In this document: piece after piece, positions 1-10,033 of the stretch
Layout of the letters: each line of letters begins with the position of its first letter
Position numbering within the stretch: the first letter of the stretch is position 1
Source of the DNA: Rhodoferax sp.
GTDB lineage: Bacteria; Pseudomonadota; Gammaproteobacteria; Burkholderiales; Burkholderiaceae
NCBI GenBank assembly: GCA_020048295.1
Contig: JAIFMT010000163.1
Location: 1 to 27,892, forward strand
Length of the DNA: 27,892 nt
Direction: 5' to 3'
Notes under the pieces: generated by a model
Told to the model about the DNA's origin: nothing
What the model saw: the letters and a program-made list of their open reading frames with translations, nothing else
Databases searched by the model: none
Position numbers and translations under genes: made by a program

Positions 1-1
1 A

Positions 2-388
2 GACACGGCATCGCAGGCGGCACCGGTGCCGACAGTTGTTCGATCCGAACTTGCGCCGGCCAGCATGCCCGTGGCGGTGGTTGGAGCGAGTGGTAGCGCG
101 GCTGCGGACGCAATGGCCTTGTCCAGTTCAGCACTGGTCGGCGTTTCTACGGAGTCGATTCTGACGCTTCAAGTACGTGATGCAACTTGGATTGAAGTAA
201 CCGATGCGCGCGATAACTTGCAGTTGCGCAAGATGGCGGCTGCTGGAGAGGTGTTGCGGGTTGAAGGCGCATTGCCCTTGTCGGTGGTATTGGGGCGAGC
301 CGATGTGGTCGCAGTCACCGTGCGCGGCAAGCCGTTCGATGTGACGTCGTTCTCTAAAGACAACGTTGCCAGATTTGAGGTGAAGTAA
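2..388 (+). CDS. rodZ: RodZ C-terminal part (5' end outside window)
   Basis: The frame is open from the first bases of the window, so the true start lies upstream and only about 128 C-terminal residues are visible. They contain an Ala/Val-rich linker followed by a beta-rich domain of the DUF4115 type (around [16 protein letters not shown] and [16 protein letters not shown]). This domain is typical of RodZ, the membrane protein that links the MreB cytoskeleton to the elongation machinery and governs rod shape. The N-terminal helix-turn-helix and the membrane segment would lie upstream and cannot be seen. Its stop shares one base with the ispG start (TAATG), and rodZ before ispG is a common proteobacterial order, which supports the call. 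Confidence 0.8.
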   Translation, partial: DTASQAAPVPTVVRSELAPASMPVAVVGASGSAAADAMALSSSALVGVSTESILTLQVRDATWIEVTDARDNLQLRKMAAAGEVLRVEGALPLSVVLGRADVVAVTVRGKPFDVTSFSKDNVARFEVK

Positions 389-1380
389 TGCAAGTTGCGC
401 AAACCATGCCCCCCATCGCTTGTGTCAGTGCCTTGCCGCGAAAATCTCTTCAGGCGCAAGTGTGCTGGGGTAGTCGAGTCGTCACGGTGGGCGGAGATGC
501 GCCGGTGCGGGTGCAGTCGATGACCAATACGGACACGGTTGATGTGATTGGTACGGCGATCCAGGTCAAGGAGCTTGCCCTTGCGGGCTCTGAGATGGTG
601 CGGCTGACGGTCAATACCCCCGAAGCGGCACAAGCCGTGGTCGCCATTCGCGAACAGTTGGACCGGATGGGCGTGGATGTGCCCCTGATTGGCGACTTTC
701 ATTACAACGGGCATCGTTTGCTGACTGACTTTCCGCAATGTGCGCAAGCGCTGTCGAAGTACCGGATCAATCCTGGCAACGTCGGCAAGGGTGACAAGCA
801 CGACGTTCAGTTTGGCTTGATGATTGAAGCCGCCATGCGCTGGAACAAACCGGTTCGCATCGGTGTCAATTGGGGCAGTCTTGACCAGGAACTGTTGGCT
901 ACATTGATGGACCAAAACAGCGCACGTGCCGTCCCGTGGGGTGCCAAGCCGGTCATGTACGAGGCGCTGATCTCATCTGCCACGGCTTCGGCCCAGCGCG
1001 CTGTTGAAATGGGCATGCGGCCAGAACAGATCATTTTGTCATGCAAAGTCAGTGGTGTGCAGGATCTGATTTCTGTCTATCGTGAACTGGCCCGACGCTG
1101 TGACTATGCCTTGCATCTGGGTTTAACCGAGGCGGGTATGGGAGTCAAAGGTGCAGTCGCTTCAGCGGCGGCCTTGTCGATCTTGCTGCAAGAGGGCATT
1201 GGTGACACCATCCGGGTTTCGTTGACACCGCAGCCCGGCGAGTCTCGTACCCAAGAGGTGCTGATCGCCGCTGAAATTCTGCAGGCGCTTGAATTGCGTT
1301 CCTTTGTGCCCAGTGTTACGGCATGTCCCGGTTGCGGCAGGACCACCAGCACCACATTTCAGGGGGTGTCGAAAAAATGA
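388..1380 (+). CDS. ispG: IspG (4-hydroxy-3-methylbut-2-enyl diphosphate synthase), N-terminal fragment, frame-broken
   Basis: IspG (GcpE) is the [4Fe-4S] enzyme of the MEP isoprenoid pathway. It converts methylerythritol cyclodiphosphate to hydroxymethylbutenyl diphosphate. This 330-residue frame holds the TIM-barrel part ([44 protein letters not shown]) and the first two cluster cysteines in [14 protein letters not shown] (about C313 and C316). It then runs into TGA at 1378-1380. The third cysteine motif lies in the next frame (1377-1619). Betaproteobacterial IspG, as I recall it, has about 21-22 further residues between TTFQ and GVEKM. They are absent here, so a deletion of about 64 or 67 bp (length 3n+1) with frameshift is inferred, just after position 1362. 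An essential gene should not be broken, so either the assembly is wrong here or the protein is expressed unusually. Confidence 0.85.
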   Translation: MQVAQTMPPIACVSALPRKSLQAQVCWGSRVVTVGGDAPVRVQSMTNTDTVDVIGTAIQVKELALAGSEMVRLTVNTPEAAQAVVAIREQLDRMGVDVPLIGDFHYNGHRLLTDFPQCAQALSKYRINPGNVGKGDKHDVQFGLMIEAAMRWNKPVRIGVNWGSLDQELLATLMDQNSARAVPWGAKPVMYEALISSATASAQRAVEMGMRPEQIILSCKVSGVQDLISVYRELARRCDYALHLGLTEAGMGVKGAVASAAALSILLQEGIGDTIRVSLTPQPGESRTQEVLIAAEILQALELRSFVPSVTACPGCGRTTSTTFQGVSKK

Positions 1381-1619
1381 AGGTCGCGGTGATGGGCTGC
1401 ATTGTCAATGGCCCGGGTGAGAGCAAACAGGCCGACATCGGCATCAGCCTGCCGGGTACCGGTGAAGCCCCTGCCGCACCGGTATACATTGATGGTGAAA
1501 AGCGCCTGACGCTGCGCGGCGAGCATATCGCCCAGGAATTTCAGGCACTGGTTGAAAATTATGTGGACGAGCGCTTTGGCCAGCGCTCGCCCGTCTCCGC
1601 TGGAAATGCGAATTCATGA
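1377..1619 (+). CDS. ispG: IspG C-terminal fragment (third Fe-S cysteine, NGPGE motif)
   Basis: This is the C-terminal iron-sulfur part of IspG, in the -1 frame relative to the upstream fragment. From ATG at 1377 it reads [17 protein letters not shown] and then the [12 protein letters not shown] segment. Together these give the third cluster ligand (Cys8 here) and the conserved glutamate of NGPGE. The frame is open upstream from 1323 and GVEKM just before the ATG still looks like IspG sequence, so homology begins before this start. The ATG overlaps the stop of the first fragment as ATGA, which would allow reinitiation. The stop overlaps the hisS start as ATGA (1616-1619). Alone it lacks the TIM barrel and two of three cluster cysteines, so it should not be active. 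Confidence 0.75.
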   Translation: MKVAVMGCIVNGPGESKQADIGISLPGTGEAPAAPVYIDGEKRLTLRGEHIAQEFQALVENYVDERFGQRSPVSAGNANS

Positions 1620-2929
1620 CTGAAAAATTGACTGCCCCAAAAATCGACAAACTGACTGCTGTCAAAGGCATGAATGACCTGCTGCCGCCAGATTCGGCGG
1701 CGGTCGAGTGGCTTGAGCACAATGTGCGCGCCTTGATGGCGCGCTATGCCTATAGAAACATCCGCACACCCATTGTGGAGCGCACGCCGCTGTTCGTTCG
1801 GGGGCTGGGTGAAGTCACCGATATTGTCGAAAAAGAAATGTACAGCTTTGAGGATCGGCTCAATGGTGACCCGTTGACGCTCAGGCCAGAAGCCACTGCC
1901 GGTGTGGTGCGTGCTGCGCTGGAGCATTCGATGTTGTATGACGGACCCAAGCGCCTGTATTACATGGGGCCGATGTTTCGCCATGAGCGCCCGCAGAAGG
2001 GCCGCTATCGGCAGTTTGATCAAATTGGTGCCGAAGCGCTGGGATTTTCGGGTGCCGAGGTTGACGCAGAACTGATCCTGATGGCCACCGCGCTATGGCA
2101 AGAGATTGGCCTGACCGATGTGCGCCTTGAAATCAACAGCTTGGGTCAGCCAGGTGAACGACTGGCGCACCGTCAGGCCTTGATTGCTCACTTTGAGCAC
2201 CATGCGGACGTGCTGGACGAAGACGCGCGTCGGCGCCTGTATAGCAATCCCTTGCGTATTCTCGATACCAAAAACCCGCACATGCAGGCGGTGGTTGAGT
2301 CGGCACCCCAACTGCTGGATTTTCTAGGCACCGATTCCCTGGCACATTTCAACGCCTTGCGCGCAATACTGGATGCCAATGGCGTGACCTACCGTATCAA
2401 TCCCCGTCTGGTACGGGGCATGGATTACTACAACCTGAGCGTTTTTGAGTTTGTCACTGATCGCCTTGGCTCGCAGGGAACCGTCTGTGCCGGTGGTCGC
2501 TACGACTACCTGTTTGAGCAACTTGGCGGCAAACCTGCGCCAGCGGTGGGCTGGGCGTTAGGGGTCGATCGCGTGCTGGAACTTGCCCGTGCCTCCGGTT
2601 TTTCGCCTGCGCTACCGTTGCCTGATGCCTATGCCGTGGTGAGCGATTCCAGCGCAATGCCGCTGGTGCTGGCCACGTTGCAGGCGCTGCGACTGGCCGG
2701 TGTGAGCGTGCAGATGCACAGCAGCACACTTGAAGGCATGGGAAGTCTGAAAAGCCAGTTCAAGCGGGCTGACAGCAGCGGTGCCCGCTTTGCGCTGGTG
2801 TTTGGTGCCGACGAAGTCTGCGCACGGCAAGTCACGATCAAGCCCTTGCGCGATGCCCAGGCGATTCAAGAAACCCGCGCACTGGCCGACCTGGCGCAGT
2901 GGGCCCCAACCCTACAATCAGCGGTTTAA
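1616..2929 (+). CDS. hisS: Histidyl-tRNA synthetase
   Basis: This cytoplasmic class II aminoacyl-tRNA synthetase charges tRNA-His. The 437-residue protein has the usual length and all expected signatures: [11 protein letters not shown] near the N-terminus, motif 2 ([20 protein letters not shown], about 121-140), the histidine-binding segments LVRGMDYY and [14 protein letters not shown], and motif 3 ([13 protein letters not shown]). A C-terminal anticodon-binding domain follows. The start overlaps the ispG stop as ATGA, so translation is probably coupled to the upstream gene. ispG-hisS-yfgM-bamB-der is a widely conserved cluster. Nothing in the reading frame looks damaged, which shows that the break in ispG is local. 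Confidence 0.97.
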   Translation: MTEKLTAPKIDKLTAVKGMNDLLPPDSAAVEWLEHNVRALMARYAYRNIRTPIVERTPLFVRGLGEVTDIVEKEMYSFEDRLNGDPLTLRPEATAGVVRAALEHSMLYDGPKRLYYMGPMFRHERPQKGRYRQFDQIGAEALGFSGAEVDAELILMATALWQEIGLTDVRLEINSLGQPGERLAHRQALIAHFEHHADVLDEDARRRLYSNPLRILDTKNPHMQAVVESAPQLLDFLGTDSLAHFNALRAILDANGVTYRINPRLVRGMDYYNLSVFEFVTDRLGSQGTVCAGGRYDYLFEQLGGKPAPAVGWALGVDRVLELARASGFSPALPLPDAYAVVSDSSAMPLVLATLQALRLAGVSVQMHSSTLEGMGSLKSQFKRADSSGARFALVFGADEVCARQVTIKPLRDAQAIQETRALADLAQWAPTLQSAV

Positions 2930-2941
2930 CTTTTGCACCTT

Positions 2942-3619
2942 ATGGCGAATCAACTCGATCTTGAAGAACAGGAACAGCTTGACCAAATCAAGCATTTCTG
3001 GAAACAGTATGGCAACGCAATCACCTGGGCCTTGATTGTCATTTTGGGCGCATTTGCGAGCTGGAACTTCTACCAATACTGGCAGCGAAACCAGGCCACG
3101 CAGGCGGCAGCGCTGTTTGACGAGGTCGACCGTTCTGTGCAGTCAGCCGACCTGGGCAAGATTGAGCGGGTGTTTTCAGAGATGAAAGACCGTTTTGGCA
3201 GCACGATTTACGCCCAGCAGTCGGCACTTCTGGTGGCAAAGCAATACGTTGATGCTGGCAAGCCCGATCAGGCCAAAGCCATATTGACCTGGGTCGTAGA
3301 ACAGGCATCGGACAAGGCTTACCAGGCAATGGGCAAACTGCGTCTGGCAGCGATTTTGCTGGATGAAAAAAACCACGATGCAGCACTTGCATTGCTCAAT
3401 GGCGACTTTCCTGTCGGTTTTGAAGGCCTGGTCGCTGACCGCAAAGGAGATGCACTGATGTTGAAAGCCGACAAGAGCGGCGCGATTGCCGAATATGAGA
3501 AGGCCTGGCGCTTGCTCGATGTCCGCACTGAATATCGGCGCTTGGTTGAGGTCAAGCTCAATGCGCTGGGTGTCAATGTGCAAGAGCGCGACCAGGCCCC
3601 TCTGGTAACCGGAAAGTAG
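2942..3619 (+). CDS. yfgM: YfgM-type ancillary SecYEG translocon / TPR protein
   Basis: A 225-residue inner-membrane protein. A short cytoplasmic tail (MANQLDLEEQEQLDQIKHFW) precedes one membrane segment at about residues 25-44. A periplasmic helical tetratricopeptide-like region (TPR_21 type) follows, with repeated Ala/Leu helices such as YQAMGKLRLAAILLDEK. In Escherichia coli YfgM binds the SecYEG translocon and works with PpiD and periplasmic chaperones. The ATG at 2942 is preferred over a TTG at 2933 because the family begins with this acidic helix; no strong Shine-Dalgarno sequence is visible. It sits 12 bases after hisS and 4 bases before bamB, as expected for the cluster. Confidence 0.9.
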   Translation: MANQLDLEEQEQLDQIKHFWKQYGNAITWALIVILGAFASWNFYQYWQRNQATQAAALFDEVDRSVQSADLGKIERVFSEMKDRFGSTIYAQQSALLVAKQYVDAGKPDQAKAILTWVVEQASDKAYQAMGKLRLAAILLDEKNHDAALALLNGDFPVGFEGLVADRKGDALMLKADKSGAIAEYEKAWRLLDVRTEYRRLVEVKLNALGVNVQERDQAPLVTGK

Positions 3620-3623
3620 TTTT

Positions 3624-4763
3624 ATGAGCAAATATATGGTGGTTCGCGCACTGCAAGCAGGCCTGCTTGGGGCTGCGCTGCTGGGGTTGGTGGCCTGCGC
3701 CAGCGGCTCTGGCAAGCCGGTGGCCAGTGAATTGGGGTCAAACCCTGCCTTGATCGGGGTCAGCATGGCCTGGACGACCCAGATTGGCGCTGTTGATTTC
3801 CCGCTGCAGGTTCAAGTCAAGGACAAGATGCTGGTGGTGGCGGGCAGTGATGGCACGGTCGTTGCCCTTGATGCGGCCAATGGCAGCAAACTTTGGCAGA
3901 CCCAGGTGGGCGCAGCCATTGCCGCCGGTGTCGGCCACGATGGCCGCTTTGCTTCAGTGGTCACCCGTGAAAACCAATTGGTGGTTCTGGATGCGGGGCG
4001 CGAACTGTGGCGCGCAAGCCTGCCCACGCAGGTGTTCACTGCGCCCCTGGTGGCTGGACAACGTGTTTTTGTACTGGGTGCGGATCGGTCCGTGATGGCT
4101 TTTGATGCGTTGTCCGGGCGCAAGTTGTGGCAAATCCAACGTGCTGGCGAGGCGCTGGTGCTGCGACAGGCCGGTGTTTTGCTGGCAGTGCGAGACACCC
4201 TGGTGGTTGGGTTTTCTGGCCGCTTGGTCGGCTTGAATCCATCCAGTGGTGCGGCACTCTGGGAGACCGCCATTGCCACTGCGCGTGGTACCAATGACAT
4301 TGAACGCCTGGTGGATTTGGTCGCTGGGGTTCGCCGCGACGACAACGTGGTCTGTGCCCGCGCATTTCAAGCGGCGGTGGCCTGTATTGACACGGCTGCC
4401 CGCGGTCAATTGTTGTGGCGGCGTACTGCGGACGGATCCGTTGGTGTGCACGGCGACAAAGAGCAGGTTGTGGGTGTCGAAAGTGATGGCCGGCTGATGG
4501 TATGGCGCGCCAAAGATGGTGAACTGGCGTGGCAGTCAGACAAGTTGCGCTACCGCAATGTCGGCGCGCCGCTGTTGGTGGGGCGCTCGGTGGTGGTCGG
4601 TGACAGTGCGGGTTTTGTGCACATGCTGGCGCGCAAGGACGGTGAACTGCTGAACCGCATGACGACCGATGGTTCAGCCATCGTGACCGCGCCGGTCTTG
4701 GCAGACAACACCTTGGTTGTGGTAACGCGCAAAGGCGGCGTTTTCGGTTTTCGGCCCGAGTGA
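3624..4763 (+). CDS. bamB: Outer-membrane protein assembly factor BamB (lipoprotein)
   Basis: BamB is the beta-propeller lipoprotein of the BAM complex, which inserts beta-barrel proteins into the outer membrane. The N-terminus is a lipoprotein signal with lipobox LVAC, so Cys25 is the predicted lipidated residue. The rest consists of PQQ-type repeats, each with a GS/GxLW core (for example [63 protein letters not shown]). The length of 379 residues is normal. It lies 4 bases after yfgM and 25 bases before der, in the usual order. Confidence 0.95.
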   Translation: MSKYMVVRALQAGLLGAALLGLVACASGSGKPVASELGSNPALIGVSMAWTTQIGAVDFPLQVQVKDKMLVVAGSDGTVVALDAANGSKLWQTQVGAAIAAGVGHDGRFASVVTRENQLVVLDAGRELWRASLPTQVFTAPLVAGQRVFVLGADRSVMAFDALSGRKLWQIQRAGEALVLRQAGVLLAVRDTLVVGFSGRLVGLNPSSGAALWETAIATARGTNDIERLVDLVAGVRRDDNVVCARAFQAAVACIDTAARGQLLWRRTADGSVGVHGDKEQVVGVESDGRLMVWRAKDGELAWQSDKLRYRNVGAPLLVGRSVVVGDSAGFVHMLARKDGELLNRMTTDGSAIVTAPVLADNTLVVVTRKGGVFGFRPE

Positions 4764-4788
4764 TGGCATCCCTGAACCATCAACCGTC

Positions 4789-6126
4789 ATGAAACCTGTT
4801 TTGGCCCTGGTTGGCCGCCCGAATGTTGGCAAGTCCACGCTATTCAATCGCTTGACCAAATCGCGCGATGCCATCGTTGCTGATTATGCGGGCCTGACCC
4901 GTGATCGGCACTATGGCAACGGCAAGCAGGGCAAGCACGAGTACATTGCCATCGATACCGGTGGTTTCGAGCCCGATGCGGCCAGCGGCATTTACAAGGA
5001 AATGGCCAAGCAGACACGCCAGGCGGTGGCAGAGGCCGATGTAGTGATCTTTGTGGTGGATGCGCGTGGCGGTATCAGTGCACAAGACCACGATATTGCC
5101 AATTATCTGCGCCGCCTGGGCAAACCCTGCATTCTGGTTGCCAACAAGGCAGAGGGCATGCTGGAGGGTGTTCAACTGGTAGAGTTTTACGAGTTGGGCC
5201 TGGGTGAGGTGTTTCCCATATCTGCTGCGCATGGCCAGGGCATCCGCACTTTGATCGAACGTGCGCTGGAACCCTTTGCGCTGGATGAAGACGCCGCTGA
5301 AACCGAAGTCGAGCCGGGCGTGATCAAGTTGGCGGTTGCGGGTCGGCCCAACGTCGGCAAATCCACCCTCATCAACGTCTGGCTGGGTGAAGAGCGTCTG
5401 GTGGCCTTTGACCTGCCCGGCACCACGCGAGATGCGATTTCAGTGCCGTTCGAGCGCAATGGACAAAAGTTTGAGCTGATCGACACTGCCGGCTTGCGCC
5501 GCCGTGGCAAGGTGTTTGAAGCCATCGAAAAATTCTCGGTCGTCAAGACCCTGCAGGCGATTGAATCCGCCAACGTGGTTTTGTTGCTGATTGATGCCAC
5601 GCAGGGTGTTACCGACCAGGATGCACATATTGCCGGCTACATTTTGGAAAACGGCCGCGCGGTGGTGCTGGCCGTCAATAAATGGGATGCGGTTGATGAA
5701 TACCAACGCGAACTGGTCAAGCGCTCCATCGAAACGCGACTGGCGTTTCTCAAATTCGCCAACATGCACCTGATTTCTGCGCAAAAGCGCCAGAGCTTGG
5801 GGCCCTTGTGGGCTTCGATTGCACAGGCCTACAAGGCGGCCAACTGCAAGATGTCAACGCCCATTCTGACCCGCTTGTTATTGGAGTCGGTACAGTTTCA
5901 AAGCCCCAAACGCGCCGGCATGTACCGCCCCAAATTGCGTTACGCGCATCAGGGTGGCATGAATCCGCCGGTGATCGTGATTCACGGCAACTCGCTGGAG
6001 CACGTGACTGATGCCTACAAGCGATTCCTTGAAGGCCGTTTTCGCAAGGAATTTGACCTGGTCGGTACGCCGTTACGCATCGAAATGAAGACATCGGCCA
6101 ACCCTTTTGCAGACAAGGCGGAGTGA
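4789..6126 (+). CDS. der: Ribosome biogenesis GTPase Der (EngA)
   Basis: Der is an essential GTPase with two tandem GTPase domains that matures the 50S ribosomal subunit. The first domain has GRPNVGKST (residues 9-17), DTGG (about 56-59) and NKAE (about 119-122). The second has GRPNVGKST (about 185-193), DTAG (about 232-235) and NKWD (about 297-300). A C-terminal KH-like domain follows ([34 protein letters not shown]). The length of 445 residues is normal. It is the last gene of the ispG-der block; the 136 bases that follow are noncoding, before hfq. Confidence 0.97.
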   Translation: MKPVLALVGRPNVGKSTLFNRLTKSRDAIVADYAGLTRDRHYGNGKQGKHEYIAIDTGGFEPDAASGIYKEMAKQTRQAVAEADVVIFVVDARGGISAQDHDIANYLRRLGKPCILVANKAEGMLEGVQLVEFYELGLGEVFPISAAHGQGIRTLIERALEPFALDEDAAETEVEPGVIKLAVAGRPNVGKSTLINVWLGEERLVAFDLPGTTRDAISVPFERNGQKFELIDTAGLRRRGKVFEAIEKFSVVKTLQAIESANVVLLLIDATQGVTDQDAHIAGYILENGRAVVLAVNKWDAVDEYQRELVKRSIETRLAFLKFANMHLISAQKRQSLGPLWASIAQAYKAANCKMSTPILTRLLLESVQFQSPKRAGMYRPKLRYAHQGGMNPPVIVIHGNSLEHVTDAYKRFLEGRFRKEFDLVGTPLRIEMKTSANPFADKAE

Positions 6127-6262
6127 GTGGTTTGCCTTGCTATCTATTTTGCAATGATTAGATGAATATATTGTGGATTTGTGACGACCCCGGACAATTC
6201 ACCAGATGACTGTGTTATCGTGCCTGCCTTCTAAACAAACGAATCCGAACACGGAAAATATC

Positions 6263-6511
6263 GTGAGCAACAAAGGCCAATTACTTCAAGATCCGTTCCT
6301 CAACACGCTGCGTCGGGAACATGTACCAGTGTCGATTTACCTGGTCAACGGAATCAAACTTCAGGGTCAGATTGAGTCTTTCGATCAGTATGTGGTGCTG
6401 CTGCGCAACACGGTGACGCAGATGGTCTATAAGCATGCTATTTCTACCATTGTCCCTGGCCGTGCCGTCAACTTCTCCGTGACCGAGGGTGACGAATCTG
6501 CCGCCGCCTGA
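6263..6511 (+). CDS. hfq: RNA chaperone Hfq
   Basis: Hfq is a hexameric Sm-like protein that pairs small RNAs with mRNAs. From GTG at 6263 it is 82 residues long and begins [19 protein letters not shown], then shows the Sm1 region ([19 protein letters not shown]) and the Sm2 signature ([12 protein letters not shown]). The proximal-face residues Q8, F42-like aromatic positions and the YKH motif appear intact. The frame is open to 6206, but the 19 extra residues there do not resemble Hfq, so the GTG is chosen; GGAAA at 6253-6257 may serve as ribosome-binding site. The 3' end overlaps hflX by 23 bases. The 136 bases between der and this start probably hold its promoter, but I saw no convincing -35/-10 pair. 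Confidence 0.95.
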   Translation: MSNKGQLLQDPFLNTLRREHVPVSIYLVNGIKLQGQIESFDQYVVLLRNTVTQMVYKHAISTIVPGRAVNFSVTEGDESAAA

Positions 6512-7661
6512 ATCCGACAAGGCACGCGCGCTCCTGGTGGGCGTTGATCTAGGACTTCCCCGATTTGATGAAGAGCTTGAAGAGCTGGGGTTGCTGGCTC
6601 AGACGGCTGGGCTTGAGCCCGTCGCCCGCGTGACTTGCAAACGGCGTGCGCCCGACGCTGCGCTGTTCATCGGTAGTGGCAAGGCCGACGAGATCAAGCA
6701 ACTGGCAATGCAGCTCGGCGTGCAGGAAATTCTGTTTGATCAAAGCCTGAGCCCGGCCCAGCAGCGCAATCTGGAGCGCCATCTGGAATTGCCGGTGAAT
6801 GACCGGACCTTGCTGATTCTCGAAATCTTCGGCCAGCGCGCGCGCAGTCACGAAGGCAAGTTGCAAGTGGAACTGGCGCGTCTGCAGTACTTAAGCACCC
6901 GATTGGTTCGCCGGTGGTCACACCTTGAGCGCCAAAGTGGGGGCATTGGGTTGCGCGGCGGTCCGGGTGAGACGCAAATCGAACTCGATCGCCGCATGAT
7001 TGGCGATAGCATCAAACGCACCAAGGAACGACTGGTCAAGGTCAAGCGTCAACGGCAAACACAGCGCCGCCAGCGTGAGCGTCGAGACACCTTCAATATT
7101 TCCTTGGTTGGCTACACCAATGCCGGCAAGTCCACCTTGTTCAATGCATTGGTGAAGGCGCGAGCTTATGCAGCAGACCAATTGTTTGCCACACTTGACA
7201 CGACCACCCGGCAGTTGTACCTGGGAGAATTGGGCCGCATGATTTCATTGTCAGACACCGTTGGATTCATTCGTGACTTGCCACATGGCTTGATTGATGC
7301 CTTTCAGGCCACCTTGCAAGAAGCCGTGGATGCCGATCTGCTGTTGCACGTGGTGGACTATTCCAGCCCGCACTACGCCGAGCAGATCTCCGAGGTGCAG
7401 CGGGTATTGGCAGAGATTGGCGCTACCGATATTCCTCAGGTGCTGGTTTTCAACAAACTCGATGCAGTGGCGGCCGAAAATCAGCCAGCGATCCCGCAGG
7501 ACCTGTTCGATCTCGACGGTCAACCGACACCGCGCATTTTTTTGAGTGCGCAACAAGGTGATGGCCTAGCGCAGTTGCGCCAGTTGCTGGTGGACAAGCT
7601 GATGGCTGCAAAGCCGCCTGCGGCCACGCATTTCCCTCTGAGCCATGAGGCTGACGCGTGA
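6489..7661 (+). CDS. hflX: GTPase HflX
   Basis: HflX is a ribosome-associated GTPase linked to rescue of stalled or heat-damaged ribosomes. The 390-residue protein has the HflX N-terminal domain ([20 protein letters not shown]), the glycine-rich linker region [19 protein letters not shown] (about 151-169), an Arg/Lys-rich helix and the GTPase domain: G1 GYTNAGKST (about 208-216), G3 DTVGF and G4 NKLD. The only start in a good position is GTG at 6489, inside the last 23 bases of hfq in another frame, so translation is probably coupled to hfq. The stop is 39 bases before hflK. Confidence 0.95.
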   Translation: MTNLPPPESDKARALLVGVDLGLPRFDEELEELGLLAQTAGLEPVARVTCKRRAPDAALFIGSGKADEIKQLAMQLGVQEILFDQSLSPAQQRNLERHLELPVNDRTLLILEIFGQRARSHEGKLQVELARLQYLSTRLVRRWSHLERQSGGIGLRGGPGETQIELDRRMIGDSIKRTKERLVKVKRQRQTQRRQRERRDTFNISLVGYTNAGKSTLFNALVKARAYAADQLFATLDTTTRQLYLGELGRMISLSDTVGFIRDLPHGLIDAFQATLQEAVDADLLLHVVDYSSPHYAEQISEVQRVLAEIGATDIPQVLVFNKLDAVAAENQPAIPQDLFDLDGQPTPRIFLSAQQGDGLAQLRQLLVDKLMAAKPPAATHFPLSHEADA

Positions 7662-7700
7662 TTCGGCACAATCGGCACAAACAAGACACGAGTTGATTCG

Positions 7701-9098
7701 ATGAAACTTCAATTACCCATATTTGGCCAGGGGCTGCTCAGGCAGCGCATCCGGGGAATGTTCAATCTCAATGACCCGCGTTGGGGACGCTCCGATGACA
7801 AACCGTCAGACAATATGCCCAGCGGTGGGGATCGTCCTGACGACAATCCTGAGGTCAAGCCAAAGCCTGCTGAGGATCGTCGGCCCCGGCCGGGTGCCAA
7901 TCAGGGGCCGCCTGACCTCGATGAATTGTGGCGTGATTTCAATCGCAAGCTCGGTGGACTGTTTGGCAATGGCAAAGGAAACATGCGCGGTGTGCCCGCT
8001 GGTGGTGGCTCAGGCGGTGGAGGTAACGGCGGTGGGTTCCAGCCAGACATGAAAAACGCCGGCATTGGTGCGGGCTTGATCGCTGCAGTGGCCGTGCTGA
8101 TCTGGCTGGGCACCGGTTTTTTCATCGTTCAGGAAGGGCAGCAAGCCGTCATCACCCAGTTTGGCAAGTACAACTCAACGGTGGGTGCTGGCTTCAATTG
8201 GCGTTTGCCCTATCCGATCCAGCGCCACGAGCTGATCTTTGTGACGCAAATTCGCTCGGTGGATGTCGGGCGCGACACCATCATCAAGGCCACCGGCCTG
8301 CGCGAATCCGCCATGCTGACCGAAGATGAAAACATCGTTGAAATCAAGTTTGCCGTACAGTACCGCTTGAGCGATGCGCGCGCTTTCCTGTTCGAGAGCA
8401 AAAACCCGGCCGATGCCGTGGTGCAAGCCGCTGAAACTGCGGTGCGCGAGGTGGTTGGCAAGATGCGCATGGACAGCGCCCTGTCCGATGAGCGCGATCA
8501 GATCGCCCCCCGCGTGCGAGCCCTGATGCAAAAAATCCTCGATCGCTACAAGGTTGGTATTGAAATCGTCGGCATTAACCTGCAACAGGGCGGTGTGCGG
8601 CCGCCAGAGCAGGTTCAGGCGGCATTTGACGATGTGCTGAAAGCAGGCCAGGAGCGTGAACGTGCCAAAAACGAAGCGCAAGCCTATGCCAACGACGTGA
8701 TTCCACGCGCCGTCGGTGCCGCGTCCCGACTCAAAGAAGCCGCTGATGCCTACAAGGCCAGCATCGTGGCGCAGGCGCAGGGCGATTCGCAACGCTTCAA
8801 GTCGGTGCTTTTCGAGTACCAGAAAGCGCCGCAAGTCACACGCGACCGCATGTATATCGACACCATGCAGCAGATTTACAGCAATGTGACCAAAGTCATG
8901 ATTGACTCGCGCCAAGGCAGCAACCTCCTGTATATGCCGCTGGACAAGATCATCCAGATGACCGGTCAAACCGGTGAAGCCAGTACGGCAGTACCGTCTA
9001 TTCAGGCCCCACCCGCCAGTTTGGCGACCGATGCAGCCGCCAGCGCGGATGCCCGTAACCGCGACGCAGCGCGCTCGCGTACCCGTGAAACCCGCTAG
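7701..9098 (+). CDS. hflK: FtsH protease modulator HflK
   Basis: HflK is an SPFH/Band-7 membrane protein that forms the large HflKC cage around the FtsH protease. The protein is 465 residues long. The N-terminus is cytoplasmic and Pro/Gly-rich, with the family hallmark NLNDPRWGR and a glycine run at about 100-112. One membrane segment follows at about 121-143, then the SPFH domain from FFIVQEGQQAVITQFGKY through the long helical part rich in Ala, Glu and Lys. ATG 7701 is used; a later ATG at 7758, just before FNLNDPRWG, is the alternative. The Ala-rich C-terminal tail is variable in the family. hflC follows after 9 bases. Confidence 0.95.
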   Translation: MKLQLPIFGQGLLRQRIRGMFNLNDPRWGRSDDKPSDNMPSGGDRPDDNPEVKPKPAEDRRPRPGANQGPPDLDELWRDFNRKLGGLFGNGKGNMRGVPAGGGSGGGGNGGGFQPDMKNAGIGAGLIAAVAVLIWLGTGFFIVQEGQQAVITQFGKYNSTVGAGFNWRLPYPIQRHELIFVTQIRSVDVGRDTIIKATGLRESAMLTEDENIVEIKFAVQYRLSDARAFLFESKNPADAVVQAAETAVREVVGKMRMDSALSDERDQIAPRVRALMQKILDRYKVGIEIVGINLQQGGVRPPEQVQAAFDDVLKAGQERERAKNEAQAYANDVIPRAVGAASRLKEAADAYKASIVAQAQGDSQRFKSVLFEYQKAPQVTRDRMYIDTMQQIYSNVTKVMIDSRQGSNLLYMPLDKIIQMTGQTGEASTAVPSIQAPPASLATDAAASADARNRDAARSRTRETR

Positions 9099-9107
9099 GA
9101 GCTCCTC

Positions 9108-10019
9108 ATGAATCGGCTAGGTTTTATTTTTGCAAGTGTTCTTTTGGCACTTGCATTGGCCAGTTCCACCCTGTTTGTGGTGGATCAGCGGCAGTTTGGC
9201 GTGGTGTATGCATTGGGGCAGATCAAGGAAGTCATTACCGAGCCTGGGCTGAACTTCAAGTTGCCACCACCCTTTCAGAATGTGTCCTACATCGACAAGC
9301 GTCTGCTAACCCTTGACAGCACCGACAACGAACCCGTGTTGACCGCTGAAAAGCAGCGCGTGGTGATTGACTGGTATGTGCGCTGGCGCATCACTGAGCC
9401 CACCGAATACATTCGTAATGTCGGCACCAATGAGGCGGCAGGTGCCAGCCAGCTCAACCGGGTGGTGCGCAATGCGTTCCAGGAAGAAATCAACAAGCGC
9501 ACCGTCAAGGAGCTGCTGTCGCTCAAGCGCGAAGCCTTGATGGAGGACGTTAAAAACGAGGTGCTCAGTCAGGTGCGTGGTGCCAAACCCTGGGGTATTG
9601 ACGTGGTGGATGTACGCATCACCCGGGTTGATTACGTGGATGCCATCACCGAGTCGGTCTATCGGCGCATGGAGGCGGAACGCAAACGTGTTGCTAACGA
9701 ACTGCGTTCGACCGGTGCAGCAGAAGGTGAAAAAATCCGCGCTGATGCCGACCGCCAACGCGAGGTGACTGTGGCCAACGCCTACCGCGACGCACAAAAG
9801 ATCAAGGGCGAGGGCGATGCCGAAGCGGCGCGTACCTACGCGGAAGCCTTTGGTCGCGACCCTCAATTTGCCCAGTTTTACCGCAGTCTTGACGCTTACA
9901 AAGCCAGTTTCTCGAAAAAGAGCGATGTCATGGTGCTGGACCCGGCCAGCTCCGATTTCTTCAAGACCATGCGCGGTGGTGCACCGGCGAGTGGCGCTGC
10001 CGCCCAGGGCAAAAAGTAG
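9108..10019 (+). CDS. hflC: FtsH protease modulator HflC
   Basis: HflC is the partner of HflK in the HflKC complex that regulates FtsH. The 303-residue protein starts with one membrane segment (about residues 4-24), followed by the SPFH domain (VVDQRQFGVVYALGQIKEVI, EPGLNFKLPPPFQNV, VVIDWYVRWRI) and a helical coiled region (AERKRVANELRSTGAAEGE). The conserved stretch YAEAFGRDPQFAQFYRSLDA precedes the C-terminus. GCTAGGAGCTCCTC directly before the ATG contains an AGGAG ribosome-binding site. hflK-hflC is a classic two-gene unit, and the DUF2065 gene follows closely. Confidence 0.96.
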   Translation: MNRLGFIFASVLLALALASSTLFVVDQRQFGVVYALGQIKEVITEPGLNFKLPPPFQNVSYIDKRLLTLDSTDNEPVLTAEKQRVVIDWYVRWRITEPTEYIRNVGTNEAAGASQLNRVVRNAFQEEINKRTVKELLSLKREALMEDVKNEVLSQVRGAKPWGIDVVDVRITRVDYVDAITESVYRRMEAERKRVANELRSTGAAEGEKIRADADRQREVTVANAYRDAQKIKGEGDAEAARTYAEAFGRDPQFAQFYRSLDAYKASFSKKSDVMVLDPASSDFFKTMRGGAPASGAAAQGKK

Positions 10020-10033
10020 CGCGGAGCCGGACT

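Noticed and set aside
1370..1380. Programmed -1 frameshift at TCG AAA AAA TGA in ispG
   Set aside because: Not a canonical X XXY YYZ heptamer, and the fused protein would still lack about 20 residues compared with the family, so deletion is the simpler reading.
6132..6172. Promoter for hfq from TTGCCT, TTGCAA and TATATT hexamers
   Set aside because: No pair has 16-18 base spacing, so no specific promoter is called.
8175..8969. 264-codon minus-strand frame opposite hflK
   Set aside because: Antisense to the conserved SPFH domain; no independent family features or good start.
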